A stretch of DNA of 6,572 bases, taken from NCBI GenBank assembly GCA_019751475.1, contig JAIENH010000373.1, forward strand, positions 1 to 6,572, written 5' to 3'. Positions 1 to 6,363 of the stretch are shown here, one piece after another; within the stretch, counting starts at the first letter, position 1, and each line of letters starts with the position of its first letter. Source of the stretch: Cyclobacteriaceae bacterium (GTDB lineage Bacteria > Bacteroidota > Bacteroidia > Cytophagales > Cyclobacteriaceae). A model generated the notes under the pieces. That model did not search any database. It was given only the letters and a program-made list of their open reading frames with translations, and was not told where the DNA came from. The translations under genes and the position numbers were made by a program.

Positions 1-13
1 TTTTTGATTTTTT

Positions 14-1549
14 ATGCAAACTATCCTGCCAGTCCTCCAAGAACTTGGTATTGAAGCCGTCAATCTGGGTGTATCCACCGGAAATAACTGGATTCCATCT
101 AAAGGGCCTATCATTGTATCTATATCTCCGGTGGACGGAAAGGAAATCGGTACGGTGTATAGTGCAGATGAAAATTCTTTCCACCGCGTGGTAAAGACTT
201 CAGCGAAAGCTTTTCAGCAATGGCGCATGGTGCCGGCACCAGCACGAGGCGAAGTGGTGCGCCAAATCGGGGAGGCGTTGCGCAAAGCAAAGGCCTCGCT
301 TGGTATGTTAGTATCATACGAAATGGGCAAGTCGTACCAGGAGGGCCTGGGCGAAGTGCAGGAAATGATCGACATCTGCGATTTTGCAGTAGGTCTCTCA
401 CGCCAGTTACATGGTTTGACAATGCACTCTGAGCGCCCGTTGCACCGCATGTATGAGCAGTATCATCCGCTGGGAATCGTTGGGATTATTTCGGCTTTCA
501 ATTTTCCGGTAGCAGTTTGGTCATGGAACAGCATGTTGGCCTGGGTGTGTGGCGATACATGTATCTGGAAGCCTTCTGAAAAAACTCCGCTTTGCAGCAT
601 TGCTTGTCAAAACATTGTGGCCAAGGTTTTTAATGATAATAATGTGCCGGAGGGAGTCTCATGCATTGTCAACGGAGCCTATAAGGTCGGCCAATGGATT
701 TCTGAAAATGAAGATATACCGCTGGTGTCGGCCACTGGCTCGGTGCGCATGGGCAAGTTGGTGGCCAAGGCCGTGGGTGCACGACTGGGCCGACCTTTGC
801 TGGAGTTAGGCGGAAACAATGCTATCATCATCTCCGAGCATGCCGATCTTGACATTGCCATCCACGGTGCTTTTTTTGGCGCGGTAGGCACAGCCGGTCA
901 GCGATGCACCACCACACGAAGGCTTATTGTTCACGAGAAAGTGTATGAAAAGGTAAAGCAACGGTTGAAAAAAGCCTATGGCCGATTAAGAATTGGCAAC
1001 CCGTTGGATACTAAGAATCATATGGGTCCGCTTATTGATACATTGGCGGTGCAATCTTACACCAATGCATTGAAAAAGGTGAAAGAAGAAGGAGGTACAT
1101 TTTTGGTGGAGGGTGGTGTCTTAACAGGAAAGAAGTATTCCTCCGGTTGTTATGTAAAGCCCGCTATCGCGGAAGTCAAGAATCATTTTTCTATCGTTCA
1201 ACAGGAGACATTTGCACCGATTTTATACCTGATCAAATACAAGGACATTGACGAAGCCATCGAGTTACAAAATGGTGTGAAGCAAGGCTTGTCATCATCT
1301 ATTATGACGATGCACGTTCAGGAAATGGAGAAGTTTTTATCGCAGGCCGGCAGTGACTGCGGTATCGCCAATGTCAACATTGGTACTTCGGGTGCGGAGA
1401 TTGGTGGTGCCTTTGGTGGTGAGAAAGAAACAGGCGGTGGCCGTGAGTCCGGGTCTGATTCGTGGAAGATTTACATGAGGCGCCAGACCAATACTATAAA
1501 CTATGGAGCGACCCTGCCGTTGGCTCAGGGCATCCGATTTGATTTTTGA
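14..1549 (+). CDS. amaB: L-piperideine-6-carboxylate / alpha-aminoadipic semialdehyde dehydrogenase (ALDH7 family)
   Basis: A 511-residue NAD(P)-dependent aldehyde dehydrogenase of the antiquitin (ALDH7) family, expected to oxidise alpha-aminoadipic semialdehyde (in equilibrium with piperideine-6-carboxylate) to alpha-aminoadipate in cytoplasmic lysine catabolism. Seen: catalytic Cys298 in GTAGQRCTTTRR, general base Glu264 in LELGGNN, Asn163 in FNFP, cofactor Lys186 in WKPSE, Glu398 in ETFAP, and a C-terminal block GAEIGGAFGGEKETGGGRES typical of ALDH7. These residues lie four positions before those I recall for human ALDH7A1 (N167, E268, C302), so Glu117 and Arg297 match the aminoadipate-binding E121 and R301, which supports substrate assignment. 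The usual FTGST motif reads ATGSV (240-244). An in-frame TGA at 5-7 means the ATG at 14 is the earliest possible start, and length fits the family. No ribosome binding site is visible in the 13 upstream bases. No other lysine-pathway gene lies in the window. The symbol pcd is also used for this enzyme. Confidence 0.93.
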   Translation: MQTILPVLQELGIEAVNLGVSTGNNWIPSKGPIIVSISPVDGKEIGTVYSADENSFHRVVKTSAKAFQQWRMVPAPARGEVVRQIGEALRKAKASLGMLVSYEMGKSYQEGLGEVQEMIDICDFAVGLSRQLHGLTMHSERPLHRMYEQYHPLGIVGIISAFNFPVAVWSWNSMLAWVCGDTCIWKPSEKTPLCSIACQNIVAKVFNDNNVPEGVSCIVNGAYKVGQWISENEDIPLVSATGSVRMGKLVAKAVGARLGRPLLELGGNNAIIISEHADLDIAIHGAFFGAVGTAGQRCTTTRRLIVHEKVYEKVKQRLKKAYGRLRIGNPLDTKNHMGPLIDTLAVQSYTNALKKVKEEGGTFLVEGGVLTGKKYSSGCYVKPAIAEVKNHFSIVQQETFAPILYLIKYKDIDEAIELQNGVKQGLSSSIMTMHVQEMEKFLSQAGSDCGIANVNIGTSGAEIGGAFGGEKETGGGRESGSDSWKIYMRRQTNTINYGATLPLAQGIRFDF

Positions 1550-1563
1550 TTTGTTTCTAAACT

Positions 1564-1580
1564 TTACAAACGGTTTGTAA
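1564..1580. promoter_or_regulatory. 8-bp inverted repeat, operator-like palindrome
   Basis: TTACAAAC and GTTTGTAA flank a single central G, giving 16 symmetric bases out of 17. The one-base centre leaves a poor RNA hairpin, and neither a GC-rich stem nor an immediately following T run is present, so a protein-binding operator is more likely than a terminator (inference). It lies between the dehydrogenase and the response regulator, 43 bases before the latter's ATG, and contains the TTTG that would be the -33 element of the proposed promoter. Confidence 0.5.
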
Positions 1581-1605
1581 GTAGCCCCGAACAGGCCTAT
1601 TTTTA
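1574..1605 (+). promoter_or_regulatory. Possible Bacteroidota-type promoter of the response regulator
   Basis: TTTG at 1574-1577 fits the -33 element, and TATTTTTA at 1598-1605 fits the -7 consensus TAnnTTTG except for the last base. The 20-base spacing is in the range used by Bacteroidota sigma factors. The predicted start of transcription would be near 1610, with a leader of roughly a dozen bases. The same T run also follows a weak GCC/GGC stem (1584-1596), so a poor terminator for the upstream gene is an alternative reading. Confidence 0.35.
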
Positions 1606-1622
1606 TCTCATCTATATACGCT

Positions 1623-2030
1623 ATGCAAGCAAAAAAATTCAGATCAATCATGTTGATTGATGACAATGAAATCGATAATCTCATCAATCAAAAAATGATT
1701 GAAGCAGCCTCGGTTACCGAGCACATTTACGTGCACACGGGGGCCAAGAGTGCCATCGAGTTTTTACGAAACCTGGAGAAGCTTGATGTAGCCGATAAGG
1801 TGTTGCCCGATGTTATCTTCCTCGATATTGACATGCCTCTCATGGATGGCTTCCAGTTCCTGGATGAATTTGAGCGACTCACAACGGCCACCAAGAAGAA
1901 GTGTAAAATTGTCATGCTTACCTCTTCCATCAACCCGCAAGATTTTAATCGTTCGAAGAAATACGTGAATGTGAAGCTTTACATCAACAAGCCGTTGACG
2001 CACGAAAGCATTATCGGGCTTAATATCTAA
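1623..2030 (+). CDS. Single-domain response regulator (CheY-like receiver protein)
   Basis: A 135-residue protein that is all receiver domain. Seen: acidic pair Asp13-Asp14 in LIDDNE, phosphoacceptor Asp68 in FLDIDMP followed by LMDGFQFL, the switch Thr100 in MLTSS, and conserved Lys123 in INKPLT. The chain stops about where the receiver fold ends, so there is no DNA-binding or enzymatic output domain. By family knowledge such proteins are phosphorylated by histidine kinases and act through protein contacts or as phosphorelay intermediates; the partner cannot be named, because no kinase is encoded in the window. The leader has no Shine-Dalgarno sequence, which is normal for Bacteroidota. The stop codon overlaps the stop of the gene on the other strand by four bases (2027-2030), leaving no room for a separate terminator. 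Confidence 0.93.
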   Translation: MQAKKFRSIMLIDDNEIDNLINQKMIEAASVTEHIYVHTGAKSAIEFLRNLEKLDVADKVLPDVIFLDIDMPLMDGFQFLDEFERLTTATKKKCKIVMLTSSINPQDFNRSKKYVNVKLYINKPLTHESIIGLNI

Positions 2031-3508
2031 TCGCGGTCTTCACTCACCGAGTCGCCTTGCACTTCCAGGGCAATGAGTCGTGCGATGAACTTGTCATCCA
2101 TGCGAATGAGGTAGGTAGGCGCAAAGTAGTTGACTTTGGTGGCCTTAAACTGTGGTATCAACGCAGTGATCTTGCGTTTCTTTTCTCTCTTGGCCTCGCT
2201 CACGGCAATTTTAAGCATCTTCAGAAAAAGCAGCAGATTTTCGCAAGCATCTTTTCCAGTCAATCGTATCTGCCGCTGCACGCTGGTGGAAAGCTGATTG
2301 AACAGGCCAATTTTTTTCGTGAGGCAATATTGCAAGCACAAAAGCGCCTTGATCTCCATTTGTGCCTGCGGATATCTTTTAAGACTTACATTATTGAGCA
2401 GATCATTCAGTAAGTGGGCTGTTTCATCGTATTTATTTACATAATAACTGCACAATGCCCGGTAGATGGTATAGATTATGTGCTGTGGAATATTCTCTTC
2501 CTCGGGCTCGTATTCTGCAAAGAATGTCTCTTGCTCGGCATATAGTTCGGATTCGTTCTCCATGCGAATGCCGCGTTGCAATTTTGATATTAAAAACTGC
2601 ACCGAGAACGTATAGTAAGAGTAGTTGGCCAGCAGGCTGATGGCTGCATCGTTCACTTCTTCAAAGTACTTTTCCGCCTGCTTATACACCCCATAGTGGT
2701 TGTAGTATTCCAATTTCAGAAATTCAAATAGCAGGTTGAGGTGATAGTAGACGGGATCGAGGTTGTGGGTGGCAAATATTTGCTCCACTTTTTTCAAGAT
2801 GTCTTCTACCGATTCTTCGTCTGGTTGCAGGTTCTCTTGCTTATCCACAAACAAACGATGAAAAATGATTATGCAGCATTTGTACACATACAACCGATGA
2901 GAGTCGTAGAGATTACTAATGTTATGCATTTCCTTCAGCAGCAACTCAAGACTCAACTTTTCGGTAGCATCTCCGGTAATGAAGTAGTTGCCATACTTTT
3001 TGAAGTAGTCAGCCAACACATCTTCTGCTTTATCCACCGCCAGCATATAGGCCACGCTGCGGTTATACGATTGAGAAAATTGAAAAAAATCAGGTGTGTG
3101 GAGGTGCAGTTTCTTTAGAAGTTTGTACACGGTGGGTAATTCACCCACCAGGTCGGCCTCAATCAGTTCGCGCTCCAGTTTGCGCAGTGTGGCAATGGCA
3201 ATAGTCTTTTTGTTGGTGAAGAATACCTCGTTGATGTTGGCTACCTTTCTAAGCAGGTCTGTGCGCGGGCTTTCCATCTGCTTCACCAGGTACTCGTCAA
3301 TTTTTTCACCCAGCCGCGAGCGCATGGTGTAGTAAGCATTTGTGTTGAGATCCAACTGCACCATAATCCGGTGCTCGGTTAGTTGCATTTCGCGCAAGGC
3401 CTTTAGCACATAGGCTGTCTTTTCGGCATTTTGGTTTACCAACGAGTCATATATAGCACGATAATCTTTTTCAGAGAGCTGTTTTACGATATTCTTAAGT
3501 TTTGCCAT
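2027..3508 (-). CDS. Uncharacterised all-helical protein with TPR-like segments
   Basis: A 493-residue protein I cannot assign to a named family. No signal peptide or convincing membrane segment is visible, so it is probably cytoplasmic. It appears helical throughout and is rich in Leu, Tyr, Lys and Glu. Residues 252-285 and 345-374 look like TPR-type helix pairs (for example YYNHYGVYKQAEKYFEEV at 268-285). Residues 43-74 (LTEHRIMVQLDL, then NAYYTMRSRLGEKIDEYL) can be laid without gaps on a sigma-region-4-like helix-turn-helix pattern, a weak resemblance only. Residues 437-446 are strongly basic (SEAKREKKRK). The layout of a short N-terminal helical module followed by a helical-repeat body recalls other Bacteroidota hypothetical proteins of this size. 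The ATG at 3508 sits 31 bases after a good -7 box. It converges on the response regulator with overlapping stop codons, and diverges from the protease gene. Function unknown; a scaffold or regulator would be a guess. Confidence 0.85.
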   Translation of the reverse strand: MAKLKNIVKQLSEKDYRAIYDSLVNQNAEKTAYVLKALREMQLTEHRIMVQLDLNTNAYYTMRSRLGEKIDEYLVKQMESPRTDLLRKVANINEVFFTNKKTIAIATLRKLERELIEADLVGELPTVYKLLKKLHLHTPDFFQFSQSYNRSVAYMLAVDKAEDVLADYFKKYGNYFITGDATEKLSLELLLKEMHNISNLYDSHRLYVYKCCIIIFHRLFVDKQENLQPDEESVEDILKKVEQIFATHNLDPVYYHLNLLFEFLKLEYYNHYGVYKQAEKYFEEVNDAAISLLANYSYYTFSVQFLISKLQRGIRMENESELYAEQETFFAEYEPEEENIPQHIIYTIYRALCSYYVNKYDETAHLLNDLLNNVSLKRYPQAQMEIKALLCLQYCLTKKIGLFNQLSTSVQRQIRLTGKDACENLLLFLKMLKIAVSEAKREKKRKITALIPQFKATKVNYFAPTYLIRMDDKFIARLIALEVQGDSVSEDRD

Positions 3509-3539
3509 GCAATGGGCCTATTTTGAGGCGGAAAAAGTA

Positions 3540-3547
3540 CAAAAATA
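3540..3547 (-). promoter_or_regulatory. Bacteroidota -7 element for the 493-residue protein gene
   Basis: Read on the minus strand this is TATTTTTG, a full match to TAnnTTTG, 31 bases before the ATG at 3508. Transcription would begin near 3534 with a leader of about 25 bases. I do not see a TTG at the expected -33 distance. A 6-bp inverted repeat, ATAAGG (3545-3550) and CCTTAT (3562-3567) with an 11-base spacer, overlaps the upstream edge of the box and could be a regulatory site. Confidence 0.4.
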
Positions 3548-3614
3548 AGGAATGCAAACAACCTTATCGGGTCTTTGAAAGCTGTAATACTTGCCAAAAT
3601 TTCAGGTGGCACCC

Positions 3615-3634
3615 TTTGGACAGGATTTTGACAG
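3615..3634 (+). repeat. Short direct repeat before the protease gene
   Basis: TTTGGACAG (3615-3623) is followed by TTTTGACAG (3626-3634), eight of nine bases alike, with an 11-bp period of about one helical turn. The repeat ends 18 bases before the protease ATG. No convincing TAnnTTTG promoter box for the protease was found in the 144-base divergent region, so this may be part of an unrecognised promoter or activator site, or chance. Confidence 0.25.
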
Positions 3635-3652
3635 TCTCCCCGAAAATTTACT

Positions 3653-4585
3653 ATGGATGCTTTTTCTCAGATGATTATCGATGCCGTGGCCAAAGCCAAA
3701 AATGCCGTGGTGAAAATAGATGTGTACAAAACCAGTAGTGGCAAATTGCGACCGGCCGGCTCGGGATCCGGTTTCATCTTTTCTTCTGATGGATTGATTT
3801 TTACAAATAGTCATGTGGTGAACGGGGCGGAAAAAATAATGGTGTCGCTCTTAAATGAAAATGAGATTGAAGCTACACTGATAGGCAAAGACCCGGACAC
3901 TGATCTTGCTATCCTTAAAATTTATACCGAGGGCTACTCTGTTGCCAAGTTAGGCGATGCTTCGCAGTTGCAAATCGGTCAGTTTGTGATTGCTATTGGC
4001 AATCCGCTGGGCTACCAACATACCGTGACCACAGGAGTGGTAAGTGCCTTAGGCCGCACGATGCGCACCCAATCGGGCATGGTGGTTGACAATGTAATCC
4101 AATCTGATGCTGCGCTTAATCCGGGTAATTCAGGTGGCCCGATGATTACTACCGAAGGGGATGTGGTGGGTGTCAACACAGCTATTATTAATGGAGCCCA
4201 GGGACTCAGCTTTTCAGTGGATATCAATACCGCCAAGGAAGTGGCCAGTCAACTGATAAAGAACGGCAAAGTGTTTAAAGCTTACTTGGGATTTATTTTA
4301 CAAGAAGTGTCTATCAATCCGAAAATTCTCCGTCACTACCATTTGGCAAATGAGAAAGGGCTCTTCGTTACCAACATCGAACCTGATTCACCGGCTGGAA
4401 GATCGCAAGTGAAAGAAGGCGACATTATTGTGTCGTTCAACAACAAGCCGGTCAATAGCTTGCATGAATTATTCAAAGACCTGACGCGTAAAGAAATTCT
4501 TACAATGGTGGATATCGGTGTGGTGCGTCACACCGAGCTGTTCAACTTTGGAATATTCCCAATCGAGCGAAGAGTGGCGGCCTGA
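3653..4585 (+). CDS. HtrA/DegP-like serine protease with one PDZ domain and no export signal
   Basis: A 310-residue trypsin-fold protease of the S1C (HtrA) group. The catalytic triad is visible: His54 in TNSHVV, Asp84 in DPDTDLAIL, and Ser160 in NPGNSGGP. GNPLGYQHTVTTGVVSALGR (116-135) is a strongly conserved family block. A single PDZ domain follows (about 211-305), starting at the YLGF carboxylate-binding loop and containing the segment SPAGRSQVKEGDIIVSFNN. DegP-type proteins usually have two PDZ domains and DegS-type proteins have one. The N-terminus (MDAFSQMIIDAVAKAKNAVV) has no signal peptide or membrane anchor, and an in-frame TGA at 3629-3631 with no start codon between it and 3653 rules out a longer form in this sequence, so a cytoplasmic location is inferred. 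It probably degrades or senses damaged proteins through PDZ recognition of C-termini. No Shine-Dalgarno sequence or clear promoter is seen. The stop codon touches that of the helicase gene, and a terminator spans both. Confidence 0.92.
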   Translation: MDAFSQMIIDAVAKAKNAVVKIDVYKTSSGKLRPAGSGSGFIFSSDGLIFTNSHVVNGAEKIMVSLLNENEIEATLIGKDPDTDLAILKIYTEGYSVAKLGDASQLQIGQFVIAIGNPLGYQHTVTTGVVSALGRTMRTQSGMVVDNVIQSDAALNPGNSGGPMITTEGDVVGVNTAIINGAQGLSFSVDINTAKEVASQLIKNGKVFKAYLGFILQEVSINPKILRHYHLANEKGLFVTNIEPDSPAGRSQVKEGDIIVSFNNKPVNSLHELFKDLTRKEILTMVDIGVVRHTELFNFGIFPIERRVAA

Positions 4586-4600
4586 TCAGCGCCACTTTTT
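4573..4600 (+). terminator. Rho-independent terminator of the protease gene, spanning two abutting stop codons
   Basis: AGTGGCG (4573-4579) pairs perfectly with CGCCACT (4590-4596). Between them CTGATCAG (4582-4589) is itself a palindrome that can extend the stem by two pairs after a two-base bulge. A run of five Ts (4596-4600) follows directly on the plus strand, so it is oriented to stop transcripts from the protease gene. On the minus strand the stem is followed by CTCTTCGC, with no T run, so it should not terminate the helicase message. The structure begins in the last protease codons, covers TGA (4583-4585) and the helicase stop (4586-4588), and its T run encodes helicase Lys583-Lys584. 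Confidence 0.72.
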
Positions 4601-6346
4601 GTTGGAACGGTCGCCTTTCTTATCAAACGATTTTCTCTCAAACTTTCGGTCAGAGAATTTTCCATCAGAAAATTTCTTTCCGCCAAATGATCGCTTTCTT
4701 TCTGAGCGCTCCGGGCTTTCGACCGAACGCTCAGAGGAAGATGATTTTGAATCGGTGATCTCAACCCGTACCTGCCGACCCTGAAATTCCACGCCAGTGA
4801 AACCTCTAACTACTTTATCAACTTTGTCTTTCTCCACTTCAAAAAACGAATAGGCACCTTTGAGGTCAATTTTACCAATGTCTTGCTTGCCGAGACCGGT
4901 GTACTCATCGATTAACTCCAGCATGTGTGATTTCTCCAACCCATCCATTTTACCGAGATTGATAAAGAAACGGGTGCCCGTAGCATAGCGCTCTGAGCCA
5001 GAACCATCACCTCGTTTTCCATCCGCATTAAGGTCAGGTGCATTTCGGTAGTATTCTAAAAAGCGATTGAACTCAATGGACGCAAATCGCTTGATGAGTT
5101 CTTGCTTGGAGAGGTCATTGAGCTCTTCAAATACCGTGGGCAAAAATTCAGCGATTTCCGCTTCATTCACTTTCACTTCTTTCACTTTGTGCATCAGCGC
5201 CAGCAATTGCTTCTGGCACACTTCGGCACCGGTTGGTACCATCATGCGCTTCATGGGCGCCTTCAGGTTTCGCTCTATTTGCTTGATTTTTCCAACCTCG
5301 TGCTTGCTCACCAAAGCAATGGAAATACCCTTCTTTCCAGCACGGGCGGTCCGGCCGCTGCGGTGGGTGTAAAATTCCATTTCGTCCGGCATGTTCAGGT
5401 GGATCACGTGGGAGATGTCTTCCACGTCAATGCCGCGCGCGGCCACATCGGTAGCAACCAATATTTGCAGTGCTCGCTGACGAAATTTAATCATCACGCG
5501 GTCGCGTTGTTGCTGGGTAAGATCGCCATGAAGCGAATCGGCATTGTAGCCATCTTTCATCAGCATCTCCGCCACTTTTTGTGTGTCAATGCGGGTGCGG
5601 CAAAAGATTAGTCCGAAGATGTCCGGGTTGAAGTCGAGGATGCGCTTGAGGGCCGGATATTTGTCGCGCTCCTGCACCAGCACATAGCGGTGTTCAATAT
5701 TGACGTTGCCTGAATTTTGTTCGCCTACAGTAAGCTCGAACGGATCACTCATGTAGTTCTTCATGATGGCCCGTACTTCTCGCGGCATCGTGGCGGAGAA
5801 AAGCCAGGTCTTTTTCTCTTCGGGTGTAAATGAAAGGATTTTATCAAGGTCTTCTTTGAAGCCCATGTTCAGCATTTCATCTGCTTCATCCAACACCACG
5901 TATTGAATGGTGCTCAGGCTGATAGCTTTGCGATCAATCAGGTCAATCAGGCGACCCGGTGTGGCTACAATGATTTGAGCGCCTCGCTTTACTTTTCTGA
6001 TTTGCTCACTGATGCTGGCACCGCCATACACAGCAACGATGTTAAACGACTTAAATTTCTCGGAGAATGTCTCCAGGTCGTTTGTTATTTGAAGCCCTAA
6101 CTCTCGTGTAGGTGCGAGCACCAAAGCCTGGGTGTGTTTACTTTTTTCATCTATCAATTCCAGCAATGGCAAACCAAAAGCTGCGGTTTTACCGGTGCCG
6201 GTTTGGGCAAGTCCTACAAAGTCGCGATCGCCTTTTAAAAGGACAGGAATGGCTTTTTCCTGAATGGGAGTGGGTGTTTCAAAGCCGAGTAACTGAACGG
6301 ACTCGACCAAACCTGAGGACAAGCCCAGGGTCTCAAAAGATTTCAT
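4586..6346 (-). CDS. deaD: DEAD-box ATP-dependent RNA helicase with DbpA-type RNA-binding domain (DeaD/CsdA-like)
   Basis: A 586-residue cytoplasmic RNA helicase expected to unwind RNA structures during ribosome assembly or cold adaptation (family knowledge). All core motifs are visible in order: Q motif (Phe22, Gln29 in GFETPTPIQ), Walker A AQTGTGKT (47-54), PTREL (79-83), TPGR (129-132), DEAD (153-156), SAT (184-186), LIFCRTR (246-252), VATDVAARGID (297-307) and HRSGRTARAG (328-337). Residues about 457-530 match the DbpA-type RNA-binding fold found in DeaD, DbpA and YxiN. The tail (533-586) is a Ser/Glu/Arg stretch followed by five phenylalanine-ended pentapeptides. The ATG at 6346 places the Q motif at the normal distance from the N-terminus, and a very good -7 box lies 18 bases upstream. 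Length and domain order fit DeaD better than the shorter DbpA, but the exact orthologue is not certain. The gene converges on the protease gene with no spacer. Confidence 0.93.
   Translation of the reverse strand: MKSFETLGLSSGLVESVQLLGFETPTPIQEKAIPVLLKGDRDFVGLAQTGTGKTAAFGLPLLELIDEKSKHTQALVLAPTRELGLQITNDLETFSEKFKSFNIVAVYGGASISEQIRKVKRGAQIIVATPGRLIDLIDRKAISLSTIQYVVLDEADEMLNMGFKEDLDKILSFTPEEKKTWLFSATMPREVRAIMKNYMSDPFELTVGEQNSGNVNIEHRYVLVQERDKYPALKRILDFNPDIFGLIFCRTRIDTQKVAEMLMKDGYNADSLHGDLTQQQRDRVMIKFRQRALQILVATDVAARGIDVEDISHVIHLNMPDEMEFYTHRSGRTARAGKKGISIALVSKHEVGKIKQIERNLKAPMKRMMVPTGAEVCQKQLLALMHKVKEVKVNEAEIAEFLPTVFEELNDLSKQELIKRFASIEFNRFLEYYRNAPDLNADGKRGDGSGSERYATGTRFFINLGKMDGLEKSHMLELIDEYTGLGKQDIGKIDLKGAYSFFEVEKDKVDKVVRGFTGVEFQGRQVRVEITDSKSSSSERSVESPERSERKRSFGGKKFSDGKFSDRKFERKSFDKKGDRSNKKWR
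4625..4699 (-). repeat. Five tandem 15-bp units encoding pentapeptides ending in Phe
   Basis: Within the helicase tail, residues 550-574 read RKRSF, GGKKF, SDGKF, SDRKF, ERKSF, so Phe recurs exactly every five residues (554, 559, 564, 569, 574) with a basic residue in every unit. The DNA units have diverged; the best pair, SDGKF and SDRKF, shares 11 of 15 bases. Basic low-complexity tails on DeaD-type helicases commonly add non-specific RNA binding; here Lys/Phe replaces the usual Arg/Gly pattern. Function of the Phe periodicity is inferred, not known. Confidence 0.7.
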
Positions 6347-6363
6347 TAAGCGTATTTAGGCGG

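Noticed and set aside
1582..1604. A GCC/GGC stem followed by TTTTT as terminator of the dehydrogenase gene
   Set aside because: Only three GC pairs plus two pairs beyond a bulge; too weak to call, and the T run is better read as part of a -7 box.
2034..2049. CGGT/ACCG hairpin near the response regulator stop codon
   Set aside because: Four pairs, eight-base loop, no T run on either strand; not a credible terminator.
2741..3118. A 125-codon plus-strand frame opposite the 493-residue protein gene
   Set aside because: No motif, no promoter and full overlap with a longer, compositionally sensible gene; a shadow frame.
3607..3622. TGGCAC resembling the -24 half of a sigma-54 promoter before the protease gene
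   Set aside because: The -12 position reads GGACA instead of TTGCA, so the essential GC is missing at the required spacing.
5102..5611. A 169-codon open frame on the plus strand opposite the helicase gene
   Set aside because: It lies wholly antisense to the conserved helicase core; its protein is rich in His and Phe with no domain, as expected for a shadow frame.
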